A stretch of 64,000 bases of DNA from Shinella sp. WSJ-2 (GTDB lineage: Bacteria; Pseudomonadota; Alphaproteobacteria; Rhizobiales; Rhizobiaceae), in assembly GCF_003432075.1 (NCBI RefSeq), contig NZ_QWBU01000003.1, positions 310,001 to 374,000 of the forward strand. The letters are read 5' to 3'. The position numbers and the translations under genes were made by a program. A model generated the notes under the pieces. It searched no databases, was not told the origin of the DNA, and worked only from the letters and a program-made list of their open reading frames with translations. This document shows positions 1-8,514 of the stretch, in pieces; within the stretch, counting starts at the first letter, position 1, and each line of letters begins with the position of its first letter.

Positions 1-160
1 ACAGCGCATTGGCGAGGCCGGACGGCATGGTGCCGGCGGCGCTGACGGTCGGGATGTTGCGGGAGGCCGCGCCGGCTTCCGCGCCAGCATAGGCTCCGCT
101 GTCGCTGGTCGTGCGCTTGGTCGTCGCGTAGGCTGAAATAAGGCTGCCATCGATCTTCAT
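1..160 (-). CDS. hypothetical protein, N-terminal part only
   Basis: The first 53 codons of a protein that runs off the left edge. It begins MKIDGSLISAYATTKRTTSD and is rich in Ala, Ser, Thr and Gly, with no signal peptide, membrane segment or known motif in the visible part. The ATG at 160 has a GGGAG ribosome site about 9 bases upstream, but that site lies inside the right arm of a perfect hairpin at 164-198. It follows the glucose dehydrogenase gene on the same strand. I do not recognise the family. Moderately sure it is real, because the frame stays open with GC-rich third positions. Confidence 0.5.
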   Translation of the reverse strand, partial: MKIDGSLISAYATTKRTTSDSGAYAGAEAGAASRNIPTVSAAGTMPSGLANAL

Positions 161-163
161 GGA

Positions 164-198
164 AAAGGTCTCCCTGAAAAATGTTCAGGGAGACCTTT
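164..198 (-). terminator. 14-bp hairpin between gcd and the next gene; terminator or ribosome-site lock
   Basis: A perfect inverted repeat, arms AAAGGTCTCCCTGA and TCAGGGAGACCTTT around a 7-base loop. Read on the minus strand it follows the gcd stop (231) and ends in a short T run, so it could terminate gcd. The same right arm carries the GGGAGA ribosome site of the next gene, whose ATG is 3 bases further on. Whether it stops transcription, hides the ribosome site, or both cannot be told from sequence. Confidence 0.6.
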
Positions 199-230
199 AG
201 CGGTTGCAGCTTTTGCGAGACTTGTCGTCG

Positions 231-2564
231 CTACGGCAGCGTATAGGCGATCACGTAGTCGCCGGGCTTGGTACCGACGGAGCCATGGCCCCCGGCGACG
301 ATCAGCACATACTGCTTGTCGCCGGCCGTGTAAGTCATCGGGGTGGCCTGTCCGCCGGCGGGAAGGCGGCCTTCCCAAAGCTGGCGGCCGGTCGTCACGT
401 CATAGGCGCGGATATAGTTATCCACGGCAGCTCCCAGGAAAGCGACGCCGCCCTTGGTGAGCATCGGGCCGCCGATGCCGGGCACGCCGACCTTGAAGGG
501 CAACGGCAGTGGCGTCATGTCCATGACCGTGCCGTTCTTGTGCTTCCAGGCGGTCTTGCCGGTGGCGAGATCGGCACCTGCGACATAGCCCCATGGCGGC
601 GCCTGACAGGGAATGCCGAGCGGGCCGAGGAACGGACCCATGAAGACGCCATAGGGCGCGCCGTCATTGCGGTTGAGGCCCTGTTCGGAACCCTTCTCGT
701 CCTGACCCTTCGGCGGCACCTGATCGCGCGGCACCAGCCGCGAGGTGAAGGCGAGATAGGTCGGCATGCCGAACATGATCTGCCGTTCCGGATCGACCGC
801 CACGGAACCCCAGTTGAAGGTGCCGAAATTGCCGGGATAGACGATCGTGCCTTCCAGCGACGGCGGCGTATAGCGGCCCTCGTATTTCATCGACAGGAAA
901 TCGATGCGGCAGGCGAGCTGATCGAACATGGTGACGCCCCACATGTTCTTTTCCGTCAGCGGCGGCGGCGAGAAGGTGAGGTCGGAGATCGGCTGGGTGG
1001 GCGCGGTGAAGTCTTCCGGGATTGCCCCGGTCGGTGCCGGTATCTCCTTGACGGGGATGATCGGCTCGCCGGTGCGCCGGTCGAGCACGTAGATATCACC
1101 TTGCTTGGTCGGCCCGACGAGAGCCGGAATGGTCGTGCCATCCTTCGTGATGTCGATCAAGGCTGGCTGGGCCGGCACGTCCATGTCCCAGAGGTCATGG
1201 TGCACGGTCTGACGCACCCAGCGCAGGGCGCCGGTCTTGATGTCGAGCGCGACGATCGAGGAGGAGAACTTCTCGACATGCTCGCTGCGGCCCATGCCGA
1301 GCTGGTCCGGCACCTGGTTGCCGAGCGGGATGAAGACCAGGCCAAGCGCTTCGTCATAGCTGAAGACCGACCAGGAATTCGGCGAGTTGACAGTATAGAC
1401 CTGGCCTTCCGGCAGCGGCGTGGTGCTGTCCGGATTGCCGGAATCCCAGTTCCAGATCAGCTGGCCGGAATTGACGTCGAAGGCGCGGATGACGCCGGAC
1501 TGCTCCTGCGTCGAATAGTTGTCGTTGACCGCGCCGCCGATGATGATCTTTCCGTCGGTGATGACGGGCGGCGAGGTGGAGTAATAGTAGCCTGCCGGAT
1601 TGTAGGGCATGCCCTTTTCCAGATGCAGCACGCCGTTTTCGGCGAAGGTCGTGCAGACGTCGCCGGTGGCGGCGTCGAGCGCGATCAGCCGGGCATCGGA
1701 GGTCGGCAGGTAGAGGCGGGCGGCGCAGGCCGTGCCGGCAGCGGCAGCCGGGTCGGCGTAATAGGTCACGCCGCGGCAGGTCTGGTGCTGGCGATCCGGG
1801 TTCATGCCGGAGTTGGAATCGTATTTCCATTTCTCCTTGCCGGTCGCCGCATCGAGCGCGATGGCCCAATTGTGCGGCGTGCACATGTAGAGTGTGTCGC
1901 CCACCTTGAGCGGCGTCACCTGATAGGTGGTTTCGCCGACATCGTCGGGCTTCTTCACGTCGCCGGTCTGGTATTGCCAGGCGACCTTCAGGGTAGAAAC
2001 GTTGTCCGTGTTGATCTGGTCGAGCGGCGAATAGCGCTGGCCGTATTGCGTGCGGCCGTACTGGTGCCATTCGCCAGCCGGCACGTTGCCGCCGAGCACG
2101 GGCGTGGCGTTTACGACATCCGTCGGCAGCGCGCCGGAGAGGTCGTGCGGGTCTTGCGTCATCGAGTAACCGGCGACGACGATCGCGACGAGCGAGGCGA
2201 CCGCGAGCGGCAGGGCCGATGCCGGGTAGCGCGTGCCGGTGGGGCTGGCAAAGCCGAGCGGCCGGCGAATGGCCGGCAGCATCAGCCACAGGCCGATGAG
2301 CACAATGACGCCGCCGCGCGGGCCGAGCTGCCACCAGTCGAAGCCGACTTCCCAGACCGCCCAGCCGAGCGAACCGAGCACGATGAGGGCATAAAGCCAG
2401 AGCGCCGCGCTGGAGCGGCGGAACAGCAGGATGGCCGTGACCAGGAAGGCAAGGCCCGTAACGAGATAATAAGGGCTGCCGCCGAGCGACAACAGCCATC
2501 CGCCCCCGCCCGTCAGCACCAGACCGATAAGGGCGACGAGCGTGGCAGTGAGTGAAAGTAACAT
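231..2564 (-). CDS. gcd: membrane-bound PQQ-dependent glucose dehydrogenase
   Basis: Quinoprotein that oxidises glucose to gluconolactone in the periplasm and passes electrons to ubiquinone. 777 residues, close to E. coli Gcd (796). The first ~140 residues hold the family's hydrophobic segments (LTATLVALIGLVLTGGGGW onward), followed by the beta-propeller with repeated W-containing blades. VHHDLWDMDVP and PTKQGDIYVLDRRTG match the segments that carry the catalytic Asp and the PQQ-contacting Lys in E. coli. I chose the ATG at 2564 over the one at 2663 because GGAGACC lies just upstream and the protein then starts like other Gcd proteins. No pqq genes are in the window. Confidence 0.93.
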   Translation of the reverse strand: MLLSLTATLVALIGLVLTGGGGWLLSLGGSPYYLVTGLAFLVTAILLFRRSSAALWLYALIVLGSLGWAVWEVGFDWWQLGPRGGVIVLIGLWLMLPAIRRPLGFASPTGTRYPASALPLAVASLVAIVVAGYSMTQDPHDLSGALPTDVVNATPVLGGNVPAGEWHQYGRTQYGQRYSPLDQINTDNVSTLKVAWQYQTGDVKKPDDVGETTYQVTPLKVGDTLYMCTPHNWAIALDAATGKEKWKYDSNSGMNPDRQHQTCRGVTYYADPAAAAGTACAARLYLPTSDARLIALDAATGDVCTTFAENGVLHLEKGMPYNPAGYYYSTSPPVITDGKIIIGGAVNDNYSTQEQSGVIRAFDVNSGQLIWNWDSGNPDSTTPLPEGQVYTVNSPNSWSVFSYDEALGLVFIPLGNQVPDQLGMGRSEHVEKFSSSIVALDIKTGALRWVRQTVHHDLWDMDVPAQPALIDITKDGTTIPALVGPTKQGDIYVLDRRTGEPIIPVKEIPAPTGAIPEDFTAPTQPISDLTFSPPPLTEKNMWGVTMFDQLACRIDFLSMKYEGRYTPPSLEGTIVYPGNFGTFNWGSVAVDPERQIMFGMPTYLAFTSRLVPRDQVPPKGQDEKGSEQGLNRNDGAPYGVFMGPFLGPLGIPCQAPPWGYVAGADLATGKTAWKHKNGTVMDMTPLPLPFKVGVPGIGGPMLTKGGVAFLGAAVDNYIRAYDVTTGRQLWEGRLPAGGQATPMTYTAGDKQYVLIVAGGHGSVGTKPGDYVIAYTLP

Positions 2565-2711
2565 GATGGTCTCCGTGGCAATGTCGGCGCGGAGAGGGGC
2601 CGACATGACGTCCGGCTCAAGGAGGGACGAAGGAGAAATTAGGGCGGAACCGTGACGCTTCAATGCGCGGAGCTCCGCGATTTTGCATGGCTGCGATGCT
2701 ATGAATGCGTT

Positions 2712-4193
2712 TCAGGTGCCGCAGAATGTGGCCGTGATTTCCTCGCCGGGTTTGGGCGGTTCGGCATAGGCGGCAAAGGCCGGCTGGTCCTCGTAAGGCC
2801 TTGAAAGCACGTCGTTCAGCGCCGCAAAAAGCGAGAAATCACCATCGTCGATCGCCGCCCCCAGCGCTTCCTCGACCTTGTGGTTGCGCGGAATGAAGGC
2901 GGGATTGACCCTGCGCATCGCCGCCGCGCGGGCCTGAGGCGTCGCCGTATCCTGCGACAGCCTTTCGCGCCACGCCGCAAGCCAAGGGCCGAGCGCTGTC
3001 GGGTCTTCCAGCAAGGCACCGAGCGCGGCATCTGCGCTCTCATCCTCGGTTGCATCGGCAAGCCGGCGGAAGGCTAGCGTATAGTCGGCCTTCTGTTCGT
3101 AAAGCGTGACGAGCAGGTCGCGGATCAGGTCCTGATCGCTGTCGCGCTCCGCATCAGCAAGGCCCAGCTTGGCGCGGATCACGGTCTTCCAATGCGCCTG
3201 GAAGCGATCCATGAAGCGACCGACGGCCGCATTCGCCGCTTCCAGCGCCTTGTCCTCGTCGTCATCGAGGATCGGCAGCAGCGCCTCGGCGAGGCGCGCA
3301 ATGTTCCACTGCCCGATGCCGGGCTGGTTGCCGAAGGCATAGCGTCCGTGCTGGTCGATGGAGGAAAAGACGGTGCGCGGGTCGTAGCGGTCCATGAAGG
3401 CGCAGGGGCCGAAATCGATCGTCTCGCCAGAGATCGTCATATTGTCGGTGTTCATCACGCCATGGATGAAGCCGACGCCGAGCCAGCGTGCGATCAGCGA
3501 CGCCTGCCGGTCCGCCACGGCGTCGAGCAGCGCGAGATAAGGCCGTTCGGCGCCCTTCAGTTCCGGATAGTGACGCTCGATGACATGGTCGGCGAGGATG
3601 CTTAGGTTCTCGACTTCACCGCGGGCGGCAAAGAACTGGAAGGTGCCGACGCGGATGTGACTGGCGGCGACGCGCGTGAAGACGGCGCCCGGCAGCACGC
3701 GGTCGCGATAGACCGGCTGGCCGGTGGTAACGGCGGCCAGCGCCCGCGTCGTCGGAATGCCGAGCGCATGCATCGCCTCGCTGATGATATATTCGCGCAG
3801 CACCGGCCCGAGTGCGGCGCGCCCATCGCCGCGGCGCGAATAGGGCGTCGGCCCCGCACCTTTCAGCTGGATGTCGCGGCGTTTGCCGGCGCGGTCGACG
3901 ACCTCGCCGATCAGGATCGCCCGCCCGTCGCCGAGCCGCGGCACGAACTGGCCGAACTGGTGGCCGGCATAGGCCATGGCGAGCGGCAGCGAGCCGGGCA
4001 GCGCCACATTGCCGGAGAAATAGCCGGCGCCATGCCGTTCAAGCATTTCCGCATCGAGGCCAAGCTGCTCGGCCAGCACCCGGTTGAACGCGATCAGCTG
4101 AGGCGCCTCCACGGGCGTTGGGTCGACCGGAGCAAAGAAGGCGTCCGGCAGGCGCGCATAGCTGTTGTCGAAAGGTATCGTCGCGGCGCTCAT
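2712..4193 (-). CDS. selO: protein adenylyltransferase SelO (YdiU/UPF0061 family)
   Basis: Pseudokinase-fold enzyme; the family transfers AMP from ATP to Ser/Thr/Tyr of target proteins and is linked to redox stress. 493 residues, the usual bacterial length. Family blocks are visible: GHQFGQFVPRLGDGRA, the RRGDGRAALGPVLREYIISE stretch, and GVMNTDNMTISGETIDFGP, which carries the catalytic Asn and metal-binding DFG-like Asp. The C-terminus ends FCGT, with the Cys where some homologues have selenocysteine or Cys. Single gene, 93 bases from its upstream neighbour on the same strand, so co-transcription is possible but there is no functional link. Confidence 0.93.
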   Translation of the reverse strand: MSAATIPFDNSYARLPDAFFAPVDPTPVEAPQLIAFNRVLAEQLGLDAEMLERHGAGYFSGNVALPGSLPLAMAYAGHQFGQFVPRLGDGRAILIGEVVDRAGKRRDIQLKGAGPTPYSRRGDGRAALGPVLREYIISEAMHALGIPTTRALAAVTTGQPVYRDRVLPGAVFTRVAASHIRVGTFQFFAARGEVENLSILADHVIERHYPELKGAERPYLALLDAVADRQASLIARWLGVGFIHGVMNTDNMTISGETIDFGPCAFMDRYDPRTVFSSIDQHGRYAFGNQPGIGQWNIARLAEALLPILDDDEDKALEAANAAVGRFMDRFQAHWKTVIRAKLGLADAERDSDQDLIRDLLVTLYEQKADYTLAFRRLADATEDESADAALGALLEDPTALGPWLAAWRERLSQDTATPQARAAAMRRVNPAFIPRNHKVEEALGAAIDDGDFSLFAALNDVLSRPYEDQPAFAAYAEPPKPGEEITATFCGT

Positions 4194-4286
4194 GATCGTC
4201 GGCTCCTGCTGGTGTGCCCCTAGAGATAGGGTCTTGCCGGCCGAAACGAAAGGCTCGTCACGCGATCATAAGGAACGGCCGAGGCT

Positions 4287-5429
4287 TTAGCCGGCCTTGG
4301 CGAGCCGGCGCAGCCGGAAGGGCAGGCCGTAATAGAGCCGCTTGAGACCGGGGCGCAGCCGCGCGGTCCAGAGGCCGGCATAGGCCCGTCCGGCAAGGCT
4401 GGCGGGCAGGGCGTAGGTCTGGAGGCCGAGCGTGCGGTTGCTCCAGTTTTCCTTGTAATCTGCGGGGTTGCCGAGCAGGTCGTAGGTTTTCACGCCGTTT
4501 TCGATCAGCCAGCAGACCGTCATGTCCATCTGCACCTTGCCGGGCGACGCTTCGCGCAGCGCCCAGTCGAAGGCGCCGAGATAGGCGTGGTAGTGGCCAT
4601 GGTGCAGGAAGCCGATTTCACCGGCGATCAGCCGGTCGCCGGCCTTCAGAATGGAAAGACAGGCACCGGACAGTGTTTTGCGATCGCCGGAAAGCGAGGC
4701 GAGGAAGCGGTCGAAGCCTTCAAAAGCAAGCCCGGTGCCGCGCCGGCCGGTCTCGTGCAGCCATTGGCGCTTGTGCGCCAGGCAGGTCGCGACACCCTCG
4801 GCAAAACCGGCATCGTCGGGAAACAACATGACGAAGGAAAGCGCGCCTTCGCGGGCAAGCGCGTTGCGCCGCCGGTTTCGGTTGCGGCGCTGCGTCTTGC
4901 TGAGTTCGGCGGCATAGGCCTCCGGCGTGGCGAAGGCCGAGAGATCCAGCATGGCGGCGCTGTTGGCAAGCGAGGGCAGCGGCGGCGTTTCGCCAAGCAG
5001 TGCAGCGAGCGCGGAACCATCCGGCACGCCGTCGAGCACCATCAGGTCGTGACCGGCAAGACCGGCGAGCAGCCAGCGCGTCGCGGTCTCGCCATGGACC
5101 GGATCGACCAGCAGATTGGCATATTGGCCGTGCGGCGCGCCGAGCGGCTCCAGCCGCTTGATGAGACCGCCGGAGAGCATCAGCGGCCAGACGGCGACGA
5201 GCCGCCCGTCCTGCCAGAACGTGTGCACCTGCGGCCGGCATTTCGGGCTGCCAAAGACCGCGATCCATTTCAGACACCAGTCGGCACTCTGGAAATAGGT
5301 GAGGGGATCGCCGGTGCGGGCCTCAAGATCGCGCCAGGCCGCCGCCGCACCGGCCATGGCGGTGCTGTCGCGGAGCACGCGGTGCTCAATGCCGGCCTCG
5401 CGGGGCTCGGGGCGCGTCAGAAGGGTCAT
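4287..5429 (-). CDS. FemAB-fold GNAT acetyltransferase, CelD/BcsL type
   Basis: 380 residues. The layout is that of the CelD/BcsL (cellulose-biosynthesis acetyltransferase-like) family: an N-terminal half with DPLTYFQSADWCLKW and LVAVWPLML, then a C-terminal GNAT-like domain with FEGFDRFLASLSGD, GDRLIAGEIGFLHHGHYHAY and the SPGKVQMDMTVCWLIENG block near the acyl-CoA site. The family is thought to act on surface polysaccharide or cell-wall precursors; the substrate here is unknown. The ATG at 5429 is preferred over 5519 because GGAAG precedes it and the extra 30 residues look non-coding. No cellulose synthase genes are nearby. Confidence 0.85.
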   Translation of the reverse strand: MTLLTRPEPREAGIEHRVLRDSTAMAGAAAAWRDLEARTGDPLTYFQSADWCLKWIAVFGSPKCRPQVHTFWQDGRLVAVWPLMLSGGLIKRLEPLGAPHGQYANLLVDPVHGETATRWLLAGLAGHDLMVLDGVPDGSALAALLGETPPLPSLANSAAMLDLSAFATPEAYAAELSKTQRRNRNRRRNALAREGALSFVMLFPDDAGFAEGVATCLAHKRQWLHETGRRGTGLAFEGFDRFLASLSGDRKTLSGACLSILKAGDRLIAGEIGFLHHGHYHAYLGAFDWALREASPGKVQMDMTVCWLIENGVKTYDLLGNPADYKENWSNRTLGLQTYALPASLAGRAYAGLWTARLRPGLKRLYYGLPFRLRRLAKAG

Positions 5430-5673
5430 GGCGCTTCCATTCGGTTCTGCGCGCGACGCTATCAGCGCCGCCTCAACAAAACCTTTCCCGGCACAGCCTT
5501 CCCGCTTTTGTCCTCGCACCTGGCCTTGCCCGTCGGCGAAAGATGGAATTTCATGAAGCGCTCAATAAGCAGCTGAATAAGCGGGCGGTTTCGTCCGTTC
5601 CCTTCTTCAGCATGCCATGCGTGTGTCCGGTCGGCAGGGCTGGATATGGGTCGTTTCCCGGAGGGAGGATAAC

Positions 5674-7713
5674 GTGCAGCGCAGTGTTTATCGCATGATT
5701 TCGGCGCTCGCCGGCTGTCTTCTTCTCCTCGCTGCCCCGGCAGCCTTCGCCGCAGAGCGCTATGCGCTCCTCATCGGCAATGCCGAATATGAGGACGCCG
5801 AGCCGCTGGAAAACCCGCTGAACGATATCGACCTCGTCGGCGAGGCGCTGGAGCGGGCGGATTTCGACGTCACCCGCGTCACCGATGCCGACAACCTCGC
5901 CATGCTCTCGGCGCTGAACAATTTCACGCGCCGGGCCGAAAAGGCCGAGGATCCGGTGCTCTTCGTCTATTTCTCCGGCTATGCGGTGCAGCTCGACGGT
6001 GACAATTTCCTGCTGCCGACCGATGCCTCCGGCCGCACCCTGACGGGGCTTCGGAACCGCTCGCTGCCCGTCTCGCAGGTCAGCGATGCGCTTCGCGAGA
6101 TCGGCAAGGGCCTGAAGGTCGTGCTGTTCGACGCCGCCCATGAAAACCCGTTCCTGACGCTGCGCGACATCCCCGACGGCCTTGCCGAGCCGAAGGGCGG
6201 CACCGGCATCCACTATGCCTATGCGTCGGCCCCCGGCACGAGCTACGACTACGAGGGCACGCCGATCAGCCCTTTCGCCTCGGCCTTCGTCGATGCGATC
6301 AGCATTCCCGGCATCGCGCTGGAGGATGCCTTCCGCAAGGTCGGCGAGATCGTCAAGGAGCGCAGCAAGGGCAAGCAGGAAATCTGGCAGAGCGATGCCG
6401 ATTACGGCAAGTTCGCGCTGAGCCCCAAGGACGAGAAAGTCGACGAGGCCGAGATCGCCTTCTACGAATTCGCCTCGCTTTCCGACAGCCGCGAGGCCTA
6501 TGACCGCTATCTCAGCCGCTATCCGCAGGGCATTTTCTCTTATATCGCCCAGCGCAAGATCGACCTGCTGGGAAAACGCTTCGAGAACACGCACGAGGAC
6601 ACGGGCAATCTGCCCTACCTGACCTTCTCCAACGATCAGCATGATCCCTGCGGCCGCTTCTCTTTCAACGACAGCGACCGGCGGCTCGGCGATCTCTATA
6701 AGGACGGCCAGCTCCTTCTCGTCGATTTCCGCTTCTGGGCACCGCCGGAAAGCTGCGAGTACATCTCCTATTTCACGACGGTCTATTCGCATGAGCGGTT
6801 GCGCAACATCATCACCTCGGCGAGCATTCCCGAGCGCCGGATCCATGTCGCGACGCAGGATGACCTGAGCCCGAGTGAGGAGCGGTCGATCTACGATTAT
6901 TTCGATGAGGATCGCCACGGTTACGCGCAATCGCTGATGTTCCGCGCGATCAACGACGAGCGCCGCCACGGCTTCGGCGTGGCGGTGAAAACACCCGACG
7001 ACAATGCCCGCGAATATGTCGACGAGATCGATTGCGGCGACGGCTGCCTGCGCTTCCGCGGCCTCGTGCGCTTCCGCGACAACAGCGTGCGCTCGCTGGA
7101 GGATTACGAGCTGGAATTTGTCGACGTGCGCCGCCTCGGCTATTACGACCGCTACCGCGACCTGCTGCGCGATTTCCCGGTCGACGAACATGCGTCGAAC
7201 GATCATTCGAGCAGCCAGGCGAGCCACGAGACCAAGACCGACGCCTATGCCGACAACGGCAACGGCACGAGCCACGACGACGGTTATGGTTCGGATGCCG
7301 ATCCGTACCGCGCCTCGCGCTCGGTCGGCGGCTGGGACATCGTCGCCGATTTCGGCAGCGACCGCCGCTTCCTGAACTGCCGCGCCATCCGCCGCGGCGA
7401 TGGCGACCGCACGGCCGCCTTCCGCTGGTACGACGACGGCCACGTGACCTTCGGCTTCCAGGACGCGGCCTACGACTATGCCGACAGCTATGCGAGCGAT
7501 GCGAAATACTGGATCGACGACGGCAAGGGCTACGATGTCAGGGGCAAGGCCTATGGCCGCCAGGAGATCGCCTACGATCTCGGCAGCGACCGCTCCGTCA
7601 TCGAGGCCTTGAAACACGGCAGCCGCCTGCGCATCGGCGACATCAGCACCAGCCTGAAGGGCTCCACCGCCATGCTGAACGACCTGCAGGCCTGCGCCGG
7701 GGCCTTCCGCTGA
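5674..7713 (+). CDS. secreted caspase-family (C14) pseudo-protease
   Basis: 679 residues from a GTG start with a strong GGAGGGAGG site 6 bases upstream; this gives a clean signal peptide (MISALAGCLLLLAAPAAFAA). Residues ~28-235 have the caspase-like fold: RYALLIGNAEYED, NPLNDIDLVGEAL, VLFVYFSGYAVQLDGDNFLLPTDA and KVVLFDAAHENPF. In active members the third block reads SGHG and the fourth DACR-NP. Here the catalytic His is Tyr103 and the catalytic Cys is Ala155, so it should not be a protease. The remaining ~430 residues are an acidic, Tyr/Asp-rich periplasmic region I do not recognise. Single gene ending in a strong terminator. Confidence 0.85.
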   Translation: MQRSVYRMISALAGCLLLLAAPAAFAAERYALLIGNAEYEDAEPLENPLNDIDLVGEALERADFDVTRVTDADNLAMLSALNNFTRRAEKAEDPVLFVYFSGYAVQLDGDNFLLPTDASGRTLTGLRNRSLPVSQVSDALREIGKGLKVVLFDAAHENPFLTLRDIPDGLAEPKGGTGIHYAYASAPGTSYDYEGTPISPFASAFVDAISIPGIALEDAFRKVGEIVKERSKGKQEIWQSDADYGKFALSPKDEKVDEAEIAFYEFASLSDSREAYDRYLSRYPQGIFSYIAQRKIDLLGKRFENTHEDTGNLPYLTFSNDQHDPCGRFSFNDSDRRLGDLYKDGQLLLVDFRFWAPPESCEYISYFTTVYSHERLRNIITSASIPERRIHVATQDDLSPSEERSIYDYFDEDRHGYAQSLMFRAINDERRHGFGVAVKTPDDNAREYVDEIDCGDGCLRFRGLVRFRDNSVRSLEDYELEFVDVRRLGYYDRYRDLLRDFPVDEHASNDHSSSQASHETKTDAYADNGNGTSHDDGYGSDADPYRASRSVGGWDIVADFGSDRRFLNCRAIRRGDGDRTAAFRWYDDGHVTFGFQDAAYDYADSYASDAKYWIDDGKGYDVRGKAYGRQEIAYDLGSDRSVIEALKHGSRLRIGDISTSLKGSTAMLNDLQACAGAFR

Positions 7714-7747
7714 TCCCGGTCAGAAACGACCCCTGATCGGAAACTCG

Positions 7748-7782
7748 AAGGCCGGCGCGAACGTGGCGCCGGCCTTTCTTTA
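7748..7782 (+). terminator. rho-independent terminator after the caspase-like gene
   Basis: Arms AAGGCCGGCGC and GCGCCGGCCTT around a 7-base loop, followed by TCTTTAT. It lies 35 bases after the stop at 7713 and between converging genes, so it could also serve betI from the other strand. Confidence 0.85.
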
Positions 7783-7805
7783 TCCACGGGCGGTTATGTC
7801 TGGAG

Positions 7806-8402
7806 TCAGCCACCCGTCTCGGCCGGTAGGCGCCGGTCGATGAAATCGCGCATCAGGGCAAGTGCCTCGTCGCGCAGGATGCCGCCGGAATGCAGACCGA
7901 GGCGCAGCCACAGGCCGTCGATCAGCGCGCTGATCAGATGGGCCGTCTGTCGGGCCTCTTCATCCGATAGCATCGGCTTGAGGGCGGACAGAAGGTTGGA
8001 GTGCATACGGGCGTGGATGACGGCCTGGATGCGGGCAAGCTGCGGCTCGCGCGGCACCTCGCCGCACAGCGATAGCCAGGCATGGGCGATGGATGGCTGG
8101 TAGAAACGTTCGTCGAAGTTCCCCTCGATGATGGCGGCGAGCCGCTCGCGCGGCGTCTTCGCCTGGCGCAGCCGCTCTGCGACGGCGTCGCGCAGATTGG
8201 CGTTCGCCTCGCGCATCGCCTGCTCGAACAGCTCCTGCTTGTTTCGGAAATAGTGCAGCACGATGCCCTTGGAGGCGCCGGCATGAGTCGCGACCTTTTC
8301 CAGCGTCGCACCGGCCATGCCCTCGCGTTGCAGCACTTCGAAGGCTGCCTGCCGCAATTCCTTGCGCCTGATATCGACCAGCTTGGTGAGCTTTCCCGCC
8401 AT
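7806..8402 (-). CDS. betI: TetR-family choline-sensing repressor BetI
   Basis: 198 residues, the family length. The N-terminal helix-turn-helix is RRKELRQAAFEVLQREG ... GASKGIVLHYFRNKQELFEQ, with the GIVLHYF block typical of BetI. The C-terminal ligand domain has HAWLSLCGEV, ISALIDGLWLRLGLHSGG and the closing RDFIDRRL. In other bacteria BetI represses choline uptake and glycine-betaine synthesis genes and releases DNA on binding choline. It is divergent from a choline-binding protein gene, 112 bases apart, which strongly suggests that gene is its target. No betA/betB follow here. Confidence 0.93.
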   Translation of the reverse strand: MAGKLTKLVDIRRKELRQAAFEVLQREGMAGATLEKVATHAGASKGIVLHYFRNKQELFEQAMREANANLRDAVAERLRQAKTPRERLAAIIEGNFDERFYQPSIAHAWLSLCGEVPREPQLARIQAVIHARMHSNLLSALKPMLSDEEARQTAHLISALIDGLWLRLGLHSGGILRDEALALMRDFIDRRLPAETGG

Positions 8403-8429
8403 GATGATTCCCGTTGGTGTTTCGGGAGA

Positions 8430-8493
8430 TTGACATTTTTCCCGACAAGTTCAAGAATTGTCCCATTGGTCAATTTACAAACTGAATGGACAA
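8430..8493 (+). promoter_or_regulatory. candidate choX promoter with BetI operator-like inverted repeat
   Basis: TTGACA at 8430-8435 is 17 bases from AAGAAT at 8453-8458, a plausible sigma-70 promoter for choX. Overlapping the expected start site are half sites TTGTCCCATT (8458-8467) and GAATGGACAA (8484-8493) in inverted orientation. Their position between divergent betI and choX makes them the best operator candidate. The -10 is weak and the repeat imperfect. Confidence 0.5.
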
Positions 8494-8514
8494 GGTTCAA
8501 AAAGGGGAACGTCG

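Noticed and set aside
204-2555. 783-codon open frame on the plus strand opposite gcd
   Set aside because: Antisense frame of a GC-rich gene; low-complexity His/Arg/Gly protein with no motif, while the minus strand encodes a complete Gcd.
5674-7713. Calling the caspase homologue part of an abortive-infection defence system
   Set aside because: It is exported, catalytically dead, and has no defence partner genes nearby.
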